Of a stretch of 64,000 bases of DNA, positions 14,562-24,317 are shown one piece after another (position 1 is the first letter of the stretch; the number at the start of each line of letters is the position of its first letter). The stretch comes from Rikenellaceae bacterium (GTDB taxonomy: Bacteria > Bacteroidota > Bacteroidia > Bacteroidales > Rikenellaceae), in assembly GCA_015059845.1 (NCBI GenBank), contig SUZR01000008.1, positions 1-64,000 on the forward strand. Direction: 5' to 3'. The position numbers and the translations under genes were made by a program. Under the pieces are notes generated by a model. It was not told where the DNA came from. It saw only the letters and a list, made by a program, of their open reading frames with translations, and searched no databases.

Positions 14562-16997
14562 CTAAAACTTCCACGACACAACTCCGTAGAATGTTCTTGG
14601 GTAGGCATAGGTCAGCACATCGTCCTGCGGCATATACACCCTACGCGCACCACTCATATAGTTACGTATGCGCGATGATTCATATCCGCCATAAACCACA
14701 TCTCGCTGTCCCAACAAATTCCTTACCGACAGCGTCAGCGACAGACGTGAACGACCGATATTAAACCAACGTGACACCGAGGCATCGACCGTTACGGCAT
14801 CATCCAAACAACGCTGGCTTATAAACGAGCGATATATCTCATCCGACACGGAGGCTTGTAGTGCAACACGCTCGGTACGGCGAATGGGCGATGCATCAAC
14901 ATATCGCATAGCTGCAAGCTGTGCCCCGACAGATGCTGCCCATCCACGATAGTTGAGATATGTTAGCTCGGCCGAGAGGCTCAGCATAGGCGCTCCTCCC
15001 ACATAGCAATCGTCCATAAAACTCTCCGAGTGAGAGCTAATAATCTCGTTGCTGGTATCTGCATAGTGTGTTACATAAGGATTCTTCGTATAGATATACT
15101 GCCCCGCGGCCGCCGAGAATGATGCGCGCCACACTTTTGAAAGACGTACATCAGCCGCAGCCTCCACGCCATAACGCATCGTACCCAACCCCTCAACATC
15201 CACATCGCAGTAGGTTGCCGACAGGTCATCGTAGGCACGAAAAACATCTCTTTCGTCAGTGGTCTGCGTAAAATATGCCGTCAGGAGCAAATCAAGGGCT
15301 GTAGAGCTGAATTTGTAGTTCAGCTCGGCTGCAATCCGCTTCTCCGTTGTGGGATTATCCACCACGCGGTTGTTATACAGCGGATTCAGAAATAGATTCT
15401 TCACATCGGGGGCCGCCTCACTTATCATCGCTGCCAGCGAGATATTATGACGTGCCGAGAACGAATAGCCCGCCATAGCCTTAATGGTATAAGGAGCAAA
15501 ATCAACCTTAGCCGAGCGGCCATACGATTTATCGCCAGGGAACAACTCCTTCTCAAAATAGCCCCTGCGCAGCTGCTCCTGCACGCCCACAGCCAAATCG
15601 ACATTTATATGCCAACGCTTCACGGCATACTCAAACATAACATCCGCTTGAAGCGAGCGGGCAACAAGCTCATAATCATATGAGAAACGCTCTCCCTCGG
15701 CAACCAGACGGTTGGGGTTATGCAAATCATTCTGCAGACTATTTGAGTAGGTGTCGTCATCTATCAGGAAATAATCCACATCACGCAGATGCGTTGCTCC
15801 CATCAGGTCGGCCATACGCTTATAATTACGAGATGAGTCATATCGGCCTCGCACACCATAGCCAATGGTTAGATTCTGCCCCAGCTCTGTGCTGAAGCGC
15901 AGCAGGAACTCCGCACGAGCAATCCTCTCCACACGCTCATCCATAGCGTAGATAGCGCCATCAGCCGACATACGGTTTTGATTATACAGCTCTGCCCAAT
16001 CAATCTGTGTGTAACGCTCATTCCTGGAACGCCACTCATCGGCAACTGCCGCAGCAACATCTTTATCGGAGTAATAGCTCGGCATATAGCGGTAATTATC
16101 GGGTCGTGGCGTCATAGCATCATACCACCCAAGCGTGGAGTAGCTGCGCTCGCCATAATCGCCACCCACCGAGAGAGTCATCTGCGTAGCCGCTCCAATC
16201 GGAGCCGATAGCGAAGCCATAACAAACGGCACAGCATCCTTGCGCACACGCGAGTTACGCACACCGCCACTCTGTTGTCCCCACGAGGGATTGTATAGAT
16301 TATTACCCGTAAGTGTAAATGCCTCCTCGGTAGAGCCCGAGCGTAATCCCCGTTCTCCCACATTCGCAAGAGCCACAAGCGAGATTATCGCTCCCGAGTC
16401 ATAGCTCTTGGCCAAGCGCACGGCAGCATCTATCGAGTTATTATAAACGCCCTTGACATATAAATCATCGCCACCCTTGGCCGCAGCATACAGCGACATA
16501 CTCCAGCCCCGCCGCATAAGCGAATGAATAGTAGCCCTCACGCCACCAAGATACCCCCTGCCAGAGAAAAATACGCCCACATTTCCGCCACCAAGCGGCA
16601 CGCCATTCACGGTCGTAAACTCATCCTCTCCTGCCATACCCGAAATATTATTACGGCTGTGCGTCACGCCTGCATAGGCTCTCTCGCTAAGACCCAGACG
16701 GCGTAGTATAGAGATATTCGAGTGGCGTAGTGATACGCCGTCAAGTGTTGCCGTACGCTCGGTAAAATAGAATCCGCGCCGTGCATTCTCCACAAACGAG
16801 AAGCGATACTTGGTTACATCCTCGTATAAATCGCGGTGTTGATGCATAGCCCGATAAAAGAGCAACGTATCGGTTACGACAGGCTCCGACGAGAGCAACT
16901 CTTCGTCTATTTTGTATAGGCGATAATCATCCACCTCCTGCGCCGTAGCGGTCTGCAGCAGAAATAGGGCAAATATGAGTATAGTTATTTTTCGCAT
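14562..16997 (-). CDS. TonB-dependent receptor-like outer membrane protein
   Basis: An 811-residue protein with signal peptide MRKITILIFALFLLQTATA. The N-terminal part (TLDGVSLRHSNISILRRLGL, NISGMAGEDEFTTVNGVPLG) matches plug-domain sequence; the remainder is a long series of amphipathic strands ending in the outer-membrane signature YGVVSWKF. It lacks the N-terminal carboxypeptidase-like repeat of SusC proteins and has no SusD partner, so it is probably not part of a starch-utilisation-type pair. The substrate cannot be deduced. The start lies back to back with pepD, with a TAAATTTG box (17012-17005) just upstream. Confidence 0.85.
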   Translation of the reverse strand: MRKITILIFALFLLQTATAQEVDDYRLYKIDEELLSSEPVVTDTLLFYRAMHQHRDLYEDVTKYRFSFVENARRGFYFTERTATLDGVSLRHSNISILRRLGLSERAYAGVTHSRNNISGMAGEDEFTTVNGVPLGGGNVGVFFSGRGYLGGVRATIHSLMRRGWSMSLYAAAKGGDDLYVKGVYNNSIDAAVRLAKSYDSGAIISLVALANVGERGLRSGSTEEAFTLTGNNLYNPSWGQQSGGVRNSRVRKDAVPFVMASLSAPIGAATQMTLSVGGDYGERSYSTLGWYDAMTPRPDNYRYMPSYYSDKDVAAAVADEWRSRNERYTQIDWAELYNQNRMSADGAIYAMDERVERIARAEFLLRFSTELGQNLTIGYGVRGRYDSSRNYKRMADLMGATHLRDVDYFLIDDDTYSNSLQNDLHNPNRLVAEGERFSYDYELVARSLQADVMFEYAVKRWHINVDLAVGVQEQLRRGYFEKELFPGDKSYGRSAKVDFAPYTIKAMAGYSFSARHNISLAAMISEAAPDVKNLFLNPLYNNRVVDNPTTEKRIAAELNYKFSSTALDLLLTAYFTQTTDERDVFRAYDDLSATYCDVDVEGLGTMRYGVEAAADVRLSKVWRASFSAAAGQYIYTKNPYVTHYADTSNEIISSHSESFMDDCYVGGAPMLSLSAELTYLNYRGWAASVGAQLAAMRYVDASPIRRTERVALQASVSDEIYRSFISQRCLDDAVTVDASVSRWFNIGRSRLSLTLSVRNLLGQRDVVYGGYESSRIRNYMSGARRVYMPQDDVLTYAYPRTFYGVVSWKF

Positions 16998-17004
16998 CGC
17001 AAGA

Positions 17005-17012
17005 CAAATTTA
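17005..17012 (-). promoter_or_regulatory. -7 box of the TonB-dependent receptor gene
   Basis: TAAATTTG on the minus strand, eight bases upstream of the start codon; no clear -33 element. Confidence 0.4.
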
Positions 17013-17031
17013 CGAAAAAGATTCTCTCTTA

Positions 17032-17062
17032 TTGGAAAAACTGCTCGGATTTTGTAAATTTG
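17032..17062 (+). promoter_or_regulatory. Promoter of pepD
   Basis: TTGG (17032-17035) and TAAATTTG (17055-17062) with a 19-base spacer. Confidence 0.7.
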
Positions 17063-17086
17063 CTAAAATTTGAAAATTTTACCATT

Positions 17087-18535
17087 ATGCTTATACGTGA
17101 TTTACAACCGACATTGGTGTGGGAGCAGTTTGAGGCTATCACTCGCGTTCCACGCCCATCAAAAAAGGAGGAGCGCATAATTGAGTTCCTGATTGACTTT
17201 GCAAAGAGACACAACTTAGAGTATCAGCGTGACAAAATCGGTAACGTAGTAATTCGCAAGCCCGCCACCGCGGGTTACGAGCAACGTGAAACCGTGATTC
17301 TGCAGTCGCATATGGATATGGTGTGCGAGAAGAACTCGGATGTAGATTTCGACTTCGACACCGAGCCTATTCGTGCCGTTGTTGATGGCGAGTGGGTACG
17401 TGCCGAGGGCACTACACTCGGTGCTGATTGCGGTATCGGTATGGCTGCGGCGATGGCTTTGCTGCTGGACACCGAGGCTGAGCACGGCCCCATTGAGGCT
17501 CTCTTTACTGTTGACGAGGAGACGGGATTGACAGGTGCCTTCAATCTTGGCGAGGGTATGCTCAACGGCAAGTATCTGATAAACCTCGACTCGGAGGATG
17601 AGGGTGAGATTTTTATCGGTTGTGCCGGCGGTGTAGATACATTGGCAACGTTCAACATCGCGCTTGAGCCAGCACCTAAGGGGTACGAGTTCTACCGATT
17701 CGATGTGTCGGATTTGGTGGGAGGCCACTCGGGTGACGATATCAACAAGGGTCGAGCAAACTCTAACAAGATTGTTGCCCGCCTGCTACTTGAGGCTCAA
17801 GATGAGTATGAGGGTCGTATGAGTTATTTCGATGGCGGCAATCTGCGCAACGCCATTCCGCGCGAGGCTTATGCCGTAGTTGGCGTTCCTGCAAAGTTGA
17901 AGGAGAAGTTCGAAGCTCGTGTTAAGCAATTTATGGATGACGTTAAGGAGGAGTTCCACTTCACTGAGCCTGATATGCGTCTGGCACTGAGTCCTATGCC
18001 TGGCGTGGAGGAGGTTCTCGCGCTCGCATCACAAAAGAGCCTGCTGGGCGCATTGGTAGGTGTTCCCAATGGAGTGCTGGCGATGTCGGCCGCTATTCCT
18101 GGTCTTGTGGAGACCTCAACAAACCTTGCATCGGTGAAGTTTGCCGACAAGAAAAAGGTTATCGTAACCACCTCGCAACGCTCATCTGTAGAGAGCGCAA
18201 AGCTATATGCTAAGCAGGCCGTAGAGTCAGTATTCCTGCTCGCAGGTGCAGAGGTTGTACACTCGGACGGCTACCCAGGCTGGGCACCCAACCCCGATTC
18301 GTTGCTGCTAAAGCGTACCGTGGAGAGCTACGAGCGCCTGTTCGGTGTTGAGCCTAAGGTAAAGGCTGTACACGCGGGTTTGGAGTGTGGTCTATTCCTT
18401 GAGAAATATCCCCACTTGGAGATGGTATCATTTGGCCCTACGCTGCGCGGTGTTCACTCGCCCGACGAGCGACTGGAGATTTCTACCGTTGATAAATTCT
18501 GGCTCCTATTGAAGGAGGTTGTCAAGAGTATGTAA
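17087..18535 (+). CDS. pepD: Aminoacyl-histidine dipeptidase (M20C)
   Basis: A cytosolic metallodipeptidase of 482 residues. Start ATG 17087 (MLIRDLQPTLVW) is preferred over a frame opening nine codons earlier, which overlaps the promoter. Metal and catalytic motifs: HMDMVCE (His75, Asp77), GADCGIG (Asp114), DEETGLTG (Glu144/145) and DSEDEGEIFIG, with a lid domain around NAIPREAYAVV and the C-terminal H in AVHAGLECG. It hydrolyses broad-specificity dipeptides such as carnosine-type X-His. It stands as first gene of a plus-strand group with the beta-propeller gene 5 bases downstream. Confidence 0.97.
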   Translation: MLIRDLQPTLVWEQFEAITRVPRPSKKEERIIEFLIDFAKRHNLEYQRDKIGNVVIRKPATAGYEQRETVILQSHMDMVCEKNSDVDFDFDTEPIRAVVDGEWVRAEGTTLGADCGIGMAAAMALLLDTEAEHGPIEALFTVDEETGLTGAFNLGEGMLNGKYLINLDSEDEGEIFIGCAGGVDTLATFNIALEPAPKGYEFYRFDVSDLVGGHSGDDINKGRANSNKIVARLLLEAQDEYEGRMSYFDGGNLRNAIPREAYAVVGVPAKLKEKFEARVKQFMDDVKEEFHFTEPDMRLALSPMPGVEEVLALASQKSLLGALVGVPNGVLAMSAAIPGLVETSTNLASVKFADKKKVIVTTSQRSSVESAKLYAKQAVESVFLLAGAEVVHSDGYPGWAPNPDSLLLKRTVESYERLFGVEPKVKAVHAGLECGLFLEKYPHLEMVSFGPTLRGVHSPDERLEISTVDKFWLLLKEVVKSM

Positions 18536-18540
18536 CAATT

Positions 18541-20079
18541 ATGAAACGCTATATTCTAACCCTACTTATATTGATTTGCACACTTCCACTTGCGGCACAA
18601 AAGCCGCAGGCGGAGGTTGACCTCGGGCAGATGACCTTCGTAAGACAATCTTTCGTGCGCAACTTCTACAATCTGCGCAAGGTTGTCAGCCAGATAAATC
18701 TTGAGGGGACAAATCTTATGCTTCCAAACTCGGCAAATCTTATAGTTGAGAACAAAAAGGATGCTCCAATCCTTAAGCAATATGGTCGCACGCTCGACAT
18801 TAGAAGTGGCCGAAGCGTGGAATCGACTATTCGCGTTGGTTCTTTTCATCCCTATCTATGCTATGAGGCTGAGTTCTCGCAACTTAACGACAACGTAGAG
18901 GTTGGAATTGCATTCTACCCCAATAGCGGAGAGGGCCGCAGCGTCCGCATCGTCTATCGCTGCGGAGAGATTATATCGGCAGCAACCGACGATGGTAACG
19001 ATACTATCTTGGCTCGTAAACATATCGGCTCAACAGAGGATATCAACCTGCGCGTGCAATATACGGGAGTACGTTTCCACGTGTTCCGCATACACAAGAA
19101 CGGCGAAGCCGAGCTGCTGTACAGCGTCGAGAACGATATGCGACAGGTGGATAGCTCGATAACCCACTCGTTCGGTATCTACGCCGACCTGCCCGCGAGC
19201 GAGAGTGTTACGCTGCATCGTGCCGAGTGCGCCCTCACGTGCGGAACGGGACAGGCTGACCCGCAGATTATACAATATACCGACGGCTCGCCGCTTATTC
19301 GTGACGGCCGCCTATATTTGTGCTTCACGACGCGAGGATTCGAGCGCATCTTCGACTCATATCAGGGTGTCTATTCGCTCGACTTGGCCTCATACGAGTT
19401 ACGTCTGGAGGGAGCGTTGTTCTTTGGCAAGGAGGATGGGATTATGTACGGCTTCCACGCCACGAAGGTTGTTTATGACCCCGCAATAGAGGAGTTTTTG
19501 GTGATGACAACCACACACGAGGATACGCATACGCTGGCCTACTGCTCAACCAAGGCCGACCTGCTACACGGCCTGCATTTTCTGGAGTGCAAGGAGCTTG
19601 ACTTCCCGCATAACTACACTCGCGGCCACGGCTACAACACCGAGGACCCCGATTTCTTCTACGACAGCGAGACCAAAAAGTGGCGTTTGGCATACTGCGC
19701 GCTGAAGGATAAATCGTATGTCACATATCTCTGTGAGAGTGATAACTGGAATGGCCCTTACAAGCAGATTGCCGAGTCCGTGCAGAACAACAATACGGGT
19801 ATTCGCATCACTACCGTTGGTGGTCGCCGCTACGTTTTGAGTGGCGGTACGGATACAACGTTCTACATCTACGACTACCCCACGCTCCGCTACGAAGGTA
19901 CCTTCCGCCAGCAATATGCCAACGGTGGGTTCCGCGGCTGGCCGACAATCGTTCCGATACCCTACGGTAACTATGAGCGTTATCTGTGGATTACATTCGA
20001 TAGAGGTGCGCAGACGGGTCGCTACTCATACGGAACGTTGTATTTTTACCTGGGCGACCAGATGTGGAGAAAGGAGTAA
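18541..20079 (+). CDS. Secreted beta-propeller protein, glycosidase-like (GH43/GH117-type fold)
   Basis: A 512-residue exported protein (signal MKRYILTLLILICTLPLAAQ). Residues ~30-235 look like a jelly-roll/concanavalin-like module (VESTIRVGSFHPYLCYEAEF, VEVGIAFYPNSGEGRSVR). Residues ~236-510 carry strand patterns typical of five-bladed propellers: GSPLIRDGRLYLCFTTRGF, YGFHATKVVYDPAIEEFLVM, GYNTEDPDFFYDSETKKWRL and GGFRGWPTIVPI. The exact family and catalytic acids are not assigned. The gene lies 5 bases after pepD and its 3' end abuts the fRMsr gene, so co-transcription is likely. Confidence 0.75.
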   Translation: MKRYILTLLILICTLPLAAQKPQAEVDLGQMTFVRQSFVRNFYNLRKVVSQINLEGTNLMLPNSANLIVENKKDAPILKQYGRTLDIRSGRSVESTIRVGSFHPYLCYEAEFSQLNDNVEVGIAFYPNSGEGRSVRIVYRCGEIISAATDDGNDTILARKHIGSTEDINLRVQYTGVRFHVFRIHKNGEAELLYSVENDMRQVDSSITHSFGIYADLPASESVTLHRAECALTCGTGQADPQIIQYTDGSPLIRDGRLYLCFTTRGFERIFDSYQGVYSLDLASYELRLEGALFFGKEDGIMYGFHATKVVYDPAIEEFLVMTTTHEDTHTLAYCSTKADLLHGLHFLECKELDFPHNYTRGHGYNTEDPDFFYDSETKKWRLAYCALKDKSYVTYLCESDNWNGPYKQIAESVQNNNTGIRITTVGGRRYVLSGGTDTTFYIYDYPTLRYEGTFRQQYANGGFRGWPTIVPIPYGNYERYLWITFDRGAQTGRYSYGTLYFYLGDQMWRKE

Positions 20080-20081
20080 CG

Positions 20082-20555
20082 ATGGCAGAGAATCTAATTA
20101 TAGCCGAGGGTGGCAAGGAGCAGAAATATGAGTTGCTCCACAAGCAGATTGCCGCGCTGGTCAATGGCGAGAGCGACACAATAGCCAATATGGCCAATGT
20201 GGCGGCGATGATACACGCAACGTTTGGCTTCTGGTGGACAGGATTCTACCGCGTTGTGGGTGAAGAGTTGGTTTTAGGGCCTTTTCAGGGGCCGCTGGCG
20301 TGTAGTCGTATCCGCTATGGTCGTGGCGTATGCGGCACGGCGTGGAAAGAGCAGGTGACGCAGGTCGTACCCGATGTGGAGCTTTTCCCTGGCCATATAG
20401 CGTGTAGTTCATTGTCGCGCAGCGAGATAGTTGTGCCCGTATGGAGCGATGAGGAGATTGTTGCCGTACTAGATATCGACAGCGAGCATTTGGCTACATT
20501 CGACCAGGTGGATAAGCTGTGGCTGGAGAAGATTGTCGCCCTGCTATATAAATAA
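20082..20555 (+). CDS. msrC: Free methionine-(R)-sulfoxide reductase (GAF domain, fRMsr)
   Basis: A 157-residue single GAF-domain enzyme. Start ATG 20082 is chosen because the longer frame begins inside the preceding gene. The three catalytic/resolving cysteines sit in LACSRIRYGRGVCG (Cys74, Cys84) and HIACSSLSRSEIVVP (Cys108), matching the spacing of characterised fRMsr enzymes (Cys84/94/118 in E. coli numbering). FWWTGFYRV is the substrate-pocket strand. It reduces free Met-R-O in the cytoplasm, presumably with thioredoxin. It follows the propeller gene by 2 bases. Confidence 0.93.
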   Translation: MAENLIIAEGGKEQKYELLHKQIAALVNGESDTIANMANVAAMIHATFGFWWTGFYRVVGEELVLGPFQGPLACSRIRYGRGVCGTAWKEQVTQVVPDVELFPGHIACSSLSRSEIVVPVWSDEEIVAVLDIDSEHLATFDQVDKLWLEKIVALLYK

Positions 20556-20591
20556 GGTATAAATCACGCGAAAATCAGAAATTCATTTTTT

Positions 20592-20614
20592 ATGTGATAT
20601 TCTCACATTTTTTC
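20592..20614 (+). terminator. Weak terminator after fRMsr gene
   Basis: A six-base-pair stem ATGTGA / TCACAT with a TATTC loop, followed by a T run. Confidence 0.5.
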
Positions 20615-20623
20615 GGCCGAAAA

Positions 20624-20655
20624 TTTGGTTTATAAAATAAACTACTTTATATTTG
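20624..20655 (+). promoter_or_regulatory. Promoter of the membrane protein/regulator pair
   Basis: TTTG (20624-20627) and TATATTTG (20648-20655) with a 20-base spacer, both perfect. The predicted leader is about 55 nt. Confidence 0.82.
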
Positions 20656-20717
20656 TATCAACAAAGAGTCCACGAGGCTCGCAGAACTAAATTCTCAACT
20701 ATTACAATTATCTTATT

Positions 20718-21335
20718 ATGGAAAACAACAAACTTTCTGAGGCACAGAGCTTGGAGCTTATCACCTCAATGATTCAGGACTCACGTTCACGCTTAGCACG
20801 TAACTCGGGTACGCCATTCCTTATTTGGGGTTACACCACCGTTGCCGTATCGCTCTTCAACGCCTTGGCGCTCTATTTGGGCTGGAGTCACGCCTGGGCT
20901 TGGTCGTGGTTTACAATCCCCGTTATCGGATGGTTAGGAATGATGCTTCTATTCAAGCAGGAGCCGAGCGCCCGCAACTACATCGACCGCATTGTCTCGA
21001 TGATATGGGTCGTAATTGGATTATCGTTTGCGTGGTTATTTGTCGGAGCTGTTGTCTTTGGCTGCTCGATTAGCTTCCTCACCGTAGTTGTGATGGGTAT
21101 CGGAACGGTTTTAACGGGCTGTGTTATCAAGCATCGCACAACAGCTATATGCGGCTGGGCAGCAATGTGTGCATCGCTTATCTTCCCCATCGTCTATTTC
21201 ATAATGGCTAAGAGTGGTTCTGCTTCAGCTATCTCAGAGGTTTGGATTTGGGGTGAGTTGATAGTTTTTGCCTTAATATTCCTCGTAATGATGGTTATCC
21301 CTGGCCATATCCTCAACCACAAGTATAACAAATAA
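20718..21335 (+). CDS. Integral membrane protein paired with winged-helix regulator
   Basis: A 205-residue protein with a polar N-terminus (MENNKLSEAQSLELITSMIQ, then DSRSRLARNSG) and about six hydrophobic helices: ~33-53, 60-78, 92-110, 115-135, 143-162 and 174-196. There is no recognised catalytic motif. The next gene, 11 bases downstream, encodes a winged-helix protein, and this membrane-protein plus regulator pairing is recurrent in Bacteroidales. A sensing or stress-response role is conjecture. Confidence 0.75.
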   Translation: MENNKLSEAQSLELITSMIQDSRSRLARNSGTPFLIWGYTTVAVSLFNALALYLGWSHAWAWSWFTIPVIGWLGMMLLFKQEPSARNYIDRIVSMIWVVIGLSFAWLFVGAVVFGCSISFLTVVVMGIGTVLTGCVIKHRTTAICGWAAMCASLIFPIVYFIMAKSGSASAISEVWIWGELIVFALIFLVMMVIPGHILNHKYNK

Positions 21336-21346
21336 TCCGACAGCGT

Positions 21347-21637
21347 ATGTTCAAAGAGTTAAACCCGCTGTTACATTCGGAGTTGCGCTTGGCTGTGATG
21401 TCAGTGCTGCTGAGTGTTGAGAGTGCCGATTTTGTCTTTCTGCGCGAACAGACGGGAGCTACGGCAGGCAACCTAAGCGTACAGATTGACAAACTCCAGC
21501 AAGCAGGATACATCACTGTCGAAAAGGGGTTTCAAGGCAAGAAGCCACGTACCACCTGCGCCATCACTGAGCAAGGTATCGCCGCATTCGAGGAGTATGT
21601 TGCGGCACTGAAGAGCTACATAGGGAAAGGATTATAA
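21347..21637 (+). CDS. Winged-helix transcriptional regulator
   Basis: A 96-residue single-domain wHTH protein (MarR/PadR-like 'winged helix DNA-binding' family). HSELRLAVMSVLLSVESADFVFL forms the first helices, GATAGNLSVQIDKLQQAGYI is the recognition HTH, and VEKGFQGKKPRTTCAITEQG is the wing. It lacks a ligand domain, so it probably acts as a dimeric repressor, possibly of its own operon with the upstream membrane protein. It ends at the bidirectional terminator shared with hisIE. Confidence 0.85.
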   Translation: MFKELNPLLHSELRLAVMSVLLSVESADFVFLREQTGATAGNLSVQIDKLQQAGYITVEKGFQGKKPRTTCAITEQGIAAFEEYVAALKSYIGKGL

Positions 21638-21673
21638 ATAAAAGGTTGTCCGTATGGACAACCTTTTATTTAT
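21634..21673. terminator. Bidirectional terminator between regulator gene and hisIE
   Basis: An 18-bp perfect stem (21634-21651 / 21656-21673) with a GTAT loop and A/T-rich outer ends. It overlaps the stop codon region of hisIE and serves both converging operons. Confidence 0.9.
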
Positions 21674-22268
21674 GACGCAAAGCCAACTCGCGCTCCATAT
21701 CCTCTATCGAGCAACCCATCTGCTCCATCAGCACCAGCAGGTGGTAAATCATATCCGATGCCTCGTATATAAAACGGTCACGGTTGCCATCCACAGCCTC
21801 CACGACGCTCTCTACGGCCTCCTCGCCAACCTTCTGAGCAATCTTCTTCACACCCTTAATAAAGAGTTTTGTGGTATATGAGCCTTCGGGCATATCACGG
21901 TGACGTTGCTGCACGACGCTCTGCAAGTGGCGGATAAAGCCCTCGCTATCGGGCGTATCAAAGCAGCTCGTTGTTCCTCGGTGACAAGTTGGGCCAATAG
22001 GGTCGGCCTTAACCAGCAGCGTATCCATATCGCAGTCGGCGTACATATCCTTTACAAGCAGGAAATTACCGCTCGTCTCGCCCTTGGTCCACAGAGTATT
22101 TCGCGTACGTGAGAAGAAGCTCACACGCCCCTCCTCAACGGTCTTATCGTATGCCTCGCGGTTCATATATCCGAGCATCAGCACCTTGAGCGTAGTCGCA
22201 TCCTGCACAATGACGGGCAACAGACCATCGGCACACTTTTCGAGGTTAAAATCATCGAATGTTAACAT
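21666..22268 (-). CDS. hisIE: Bifunctional phosphoribosyl-AMP cyclohydrolase / phosphoribosyl-ATP pyrophosphatase
   Basis: Steps 2 and 3 of histidine biosynthesis in one 200-residue protein. The N-terminal HisI domain (1-~105) has [18 protein letters not shown] with the zinc cysteines and the [10 protein letters not shown] acidic motif. The C-terminal HisE domain (~110-200) has [30 protein letters not shown] and [18 protein letters not shown]. It is the last gene of the his operon and overlaps hisF by 7 bp. Confidence 0.97.
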   Translation of the reverse strand: MLTFDDFNLEKCADGLLPVIVQDATTLKVLMLGYMNREAYDKTVEEGRVSFFSRTRNTLWTKGETSGNFLLVKDMYADCDMDTLLVKADPIGPTCHRGTTSCFDTPDSEGFIRHLQSVVQQRHRDMPEGSYTTKLFIKGVKKIAQKVGEEAVESVVEAVDGNRDRFIYEASDMIYHLLVLMEQMGCSIEDMERELALRHK

Positions 22269-23020
22269 CTCACATCAATATTTAATCGTTTTAACTCCTG
22301 TTTCAGGTCGGCAACCGTAATCTCTCCAAAGTGGAAGATACTTGCCGCCAAAGCCGCATCGGCACGCCCCTTTGTCAGCACATCGGCAATATCCTGCACC
22401 GAGCCGGCACCTCCCGAGGCGATAATAGGAATGGAAATCTCCTCCGCAAGGCGGGCAAACGTTTCACAAGGATATCCCGAACGCGTGCCATCGTGATTCA
22501 TCGAGGTAAAGAGAATCTCTCCTGCACCGCGCTCCTGCGCCTCACGTGCCCACGAAAAGAGCTCCTTATCGCAGGGGCGACTTCCGCCGTGTGTCGTGGC
22601 ACGCCAAATGCCATCCTCCATCTGTCGGGCATCAATCGCCACGACAACAAACTGACTGCCGTAACGCGACGCAATCGCATCTATAAGCGATGGATTTGCA
22701 ATAGCGGCCGAGTTTATCGAAATCTTATCCGCTCCTGCATCCAGCAGACGCGAAGCATCCTCCAGCGAGGATATACCACCACCAACAGTAAACGGGATAT
22801 TTATACCATCGGCTATTCGCTCCACCAATCGGGTAAAGGTATTACGTCCCTCACGCGTAGCACTGATATCGAGATATACCAACTCGTCAGCACCTCCGCG
22901 AGCATAGAACTGGCCCAACTCCACAGCATCGCCAACATCGCGCAGGTCAAGGAAATTCACACCCTTAACCGTACGCCCCTCCTTAACATCTAGACAGGGA
23001 ATTATGCGTTTAGCAACCAT
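22262..23020 (-). CDS. hisF: Imidazole glycerol phosphate synthase cyclase subunit
   Basis: A 252-residue TIM barrel that, with HisH, makes IGP and AICAR from PRFAR and glutamine-derived ammonia. Catalytic Asp11 is in [13 protein letters not shown] and the second Asp is in VVAIDAR (~130); phosphate-binding motifs are FTVGGGI and IASGGAGS. It overlaps hisA by 19 bp and hisIE by 7 bp, so translation of the genes is coupled. Confidence 0.98.
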   Translation of the reverse strand: MVAKRIIPCLDVKEGRTVKGVNFLDLRDVGDAVELGQFYARGGADELVYLDISATREGRNTFTRLVERIADGINIPFTVGGGISSLEDASRLLDAGADKISINSAAIANPSLIDAIASRYGSQFVVVAIDARQMEDGIWRATTHGGSRPCDKELFSWAREAQERGAGEILFTSMNHDGTRSGYPCETFARLAEEISIPIIASGGAGSVQDIADVLTKGRADAALAASIFHFGEITVADLKQELKRLNIDVRC

Positions 23021-23736
23021 CGCTCAATATCTTTTAATGTTATACGATTCTCATATATAGCCTTGCCAACGATAACCTTGCGAAGCTGTTTTTCGTTCAG
23101 GCGCTCGATGTCGGCCATTGAGCCAATACCACCCGAAACGGTGAAATCAACACTCGGATAATGCTCCTGCAAGCCTACATACAGCTCATCCGACGGGCCT
23201 TGCAGCATACCATCCTTGGTTATATCTGTACATATCACCTGACTCAAACCGTGAGGCAGGAAGCCGTCAATCAGCTCCTCAATCGTTACGGCCAAATCCT
23301 CCTGCCAACCATTCACCGACACTCGGCCCTCGCGCACATCGGCACCCAGCACCATCTTCTCACCTCCAAATGTCTGCAACCACTCGGCAAACAACATCGG
23401 CTGCTGCGCTGCTACGCTACCCACGATAGCATACGTAGCACCATAATCAAACAAGGCTCGGAGCGAATCCTCGCTCTTTACGCCACCACCCCACTCAATC
23501 TCTACGGATGCGCCTACGGCCATCTTCTCAAGTGTGCGGAGGTTCTTCGGTGCCGAAGATTTTGCACCATCCAAATCGACTACGTGAATACGCTTAACTC
23601 CACAATCGGCATATCGCTTGGCCATATCAACGGGCGATGCGTCATATACCTTACGGCGCTCATAGTCGCCCTGCGAAAGACGCACGCAACGCCCCTCGAT
23701 AATATCTATGGCGGGAATTATCTCTATACGGCTCAT
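23002..23736 (-). CDS. hisA: ProFAR isomerase
   Basis: A 244-residue TIM barrel isomerising ProFAR to PRFAR. The acid/base residues are Asp8 ([13 protein letters not shown]) and the Asp of [11 protein letters not shown] (~129); phosphate loops are EWGGGVKS and VSGGIGSM. It overlaps hisH by 4 bp (ATGA) and hisF by 19 bp. Confidence 0.98.
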   Translation of the reverse strand: MSRIEIIPAIDIIEGRCVRLSQGDYERRKVYDASPVDMAKRYADCGVKRIHVVDLDGAKSSAPKNLRTLEKMAVGASVEIEWGGGVKSEDSLRALFDYGATYAIVGSVAAQQPMLFAEWLQTFGGEKMVLGADVREGRVSVNGWQEDLAVTIEELIDGFLPHGLSQVICTDITKDGMLQGPSDELYVGLQEHYPSVDFTVSGGIGSMADIERLNEKQLRKVIVGKAIYENRITLKDIERWLLNA

Positions 23737-24317
23737 AACTTCAGGAAATTTTCAATTATACGCTCGCCCACATCACCACTCTTTTCGGGGTGAAACTGCG
23801 TGCCGTAGAAGTTTTCGTACTTCAGCGCCGCACTAAACATCTTGCCGTGCGTTGCCGTGGCAATCGTATCGGGGCATAGCTCAGGGTAATATGAGTGTAC
23901 AAAATATACATAGCTACCACCATCCAAACCCTTAAAGAGTTTTGTTTCGAGGTTACCAATCTGGTTCCAGCCCATATGTGGCACCTTCAAATCGGCCGCA
24001 GGCTCGAAACGCTTGACGTGCGAATCAAAGATATTCAGGCAATCAACATCGCCCTCCTCGCTGTGGCGACACATAACCTGCATACCCACACAAATACCCA
24101 ACACCGGACGGCGTAATGAACGGATGACATCCACCAAGCTGGCATCGCGCAGATTCTGCATCGCCTCGGCCGCATTTCCCACACCGGGCAACAACACTCT
24201 ATCGGCTGAGCGAATCACCTTCGGGTCGGCCGTAACGCAAAACTCGGCGCCCAAACGCTTCAACGCATTCTCCACCGAGCGGAGGTTACCCATCTTATAA
24301 TCTACGATAGCTATCAT
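23733..24317 (-). CDS. hisH: Imidazole glycerol phosphate synthase glutaminase subunit
   Basis: A 194-residue class I glutamine amidotransferase that supplies ammonia to HisF. The triad is Cys76 in LGICVGMQ, His176 and Glu178 in TQFHPEKSG; the oxyanion-strand motif is [10 protein letters not shown]. It overlaps hisB by 4 bp and hisA by 4 bp. Confidence 0.98.
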   Translation of the reverse strand: MIAIVDYKMGNLRSVENALKRLGAEFCVTADPKVIRSADRVLLPGVGNAAEAMQNLRDASLVDVIRSLRRPVLGICVGMQVMCRHSEEGDVDCLNIFDSHVKRFEPAADLKVPHMGWNQIGNLETKLFKGLDGGSYVYFVHSYYPELCPDTIATATHGKMFSAALKYENFYGTQFHPEKSGDVGERIIENFLKL

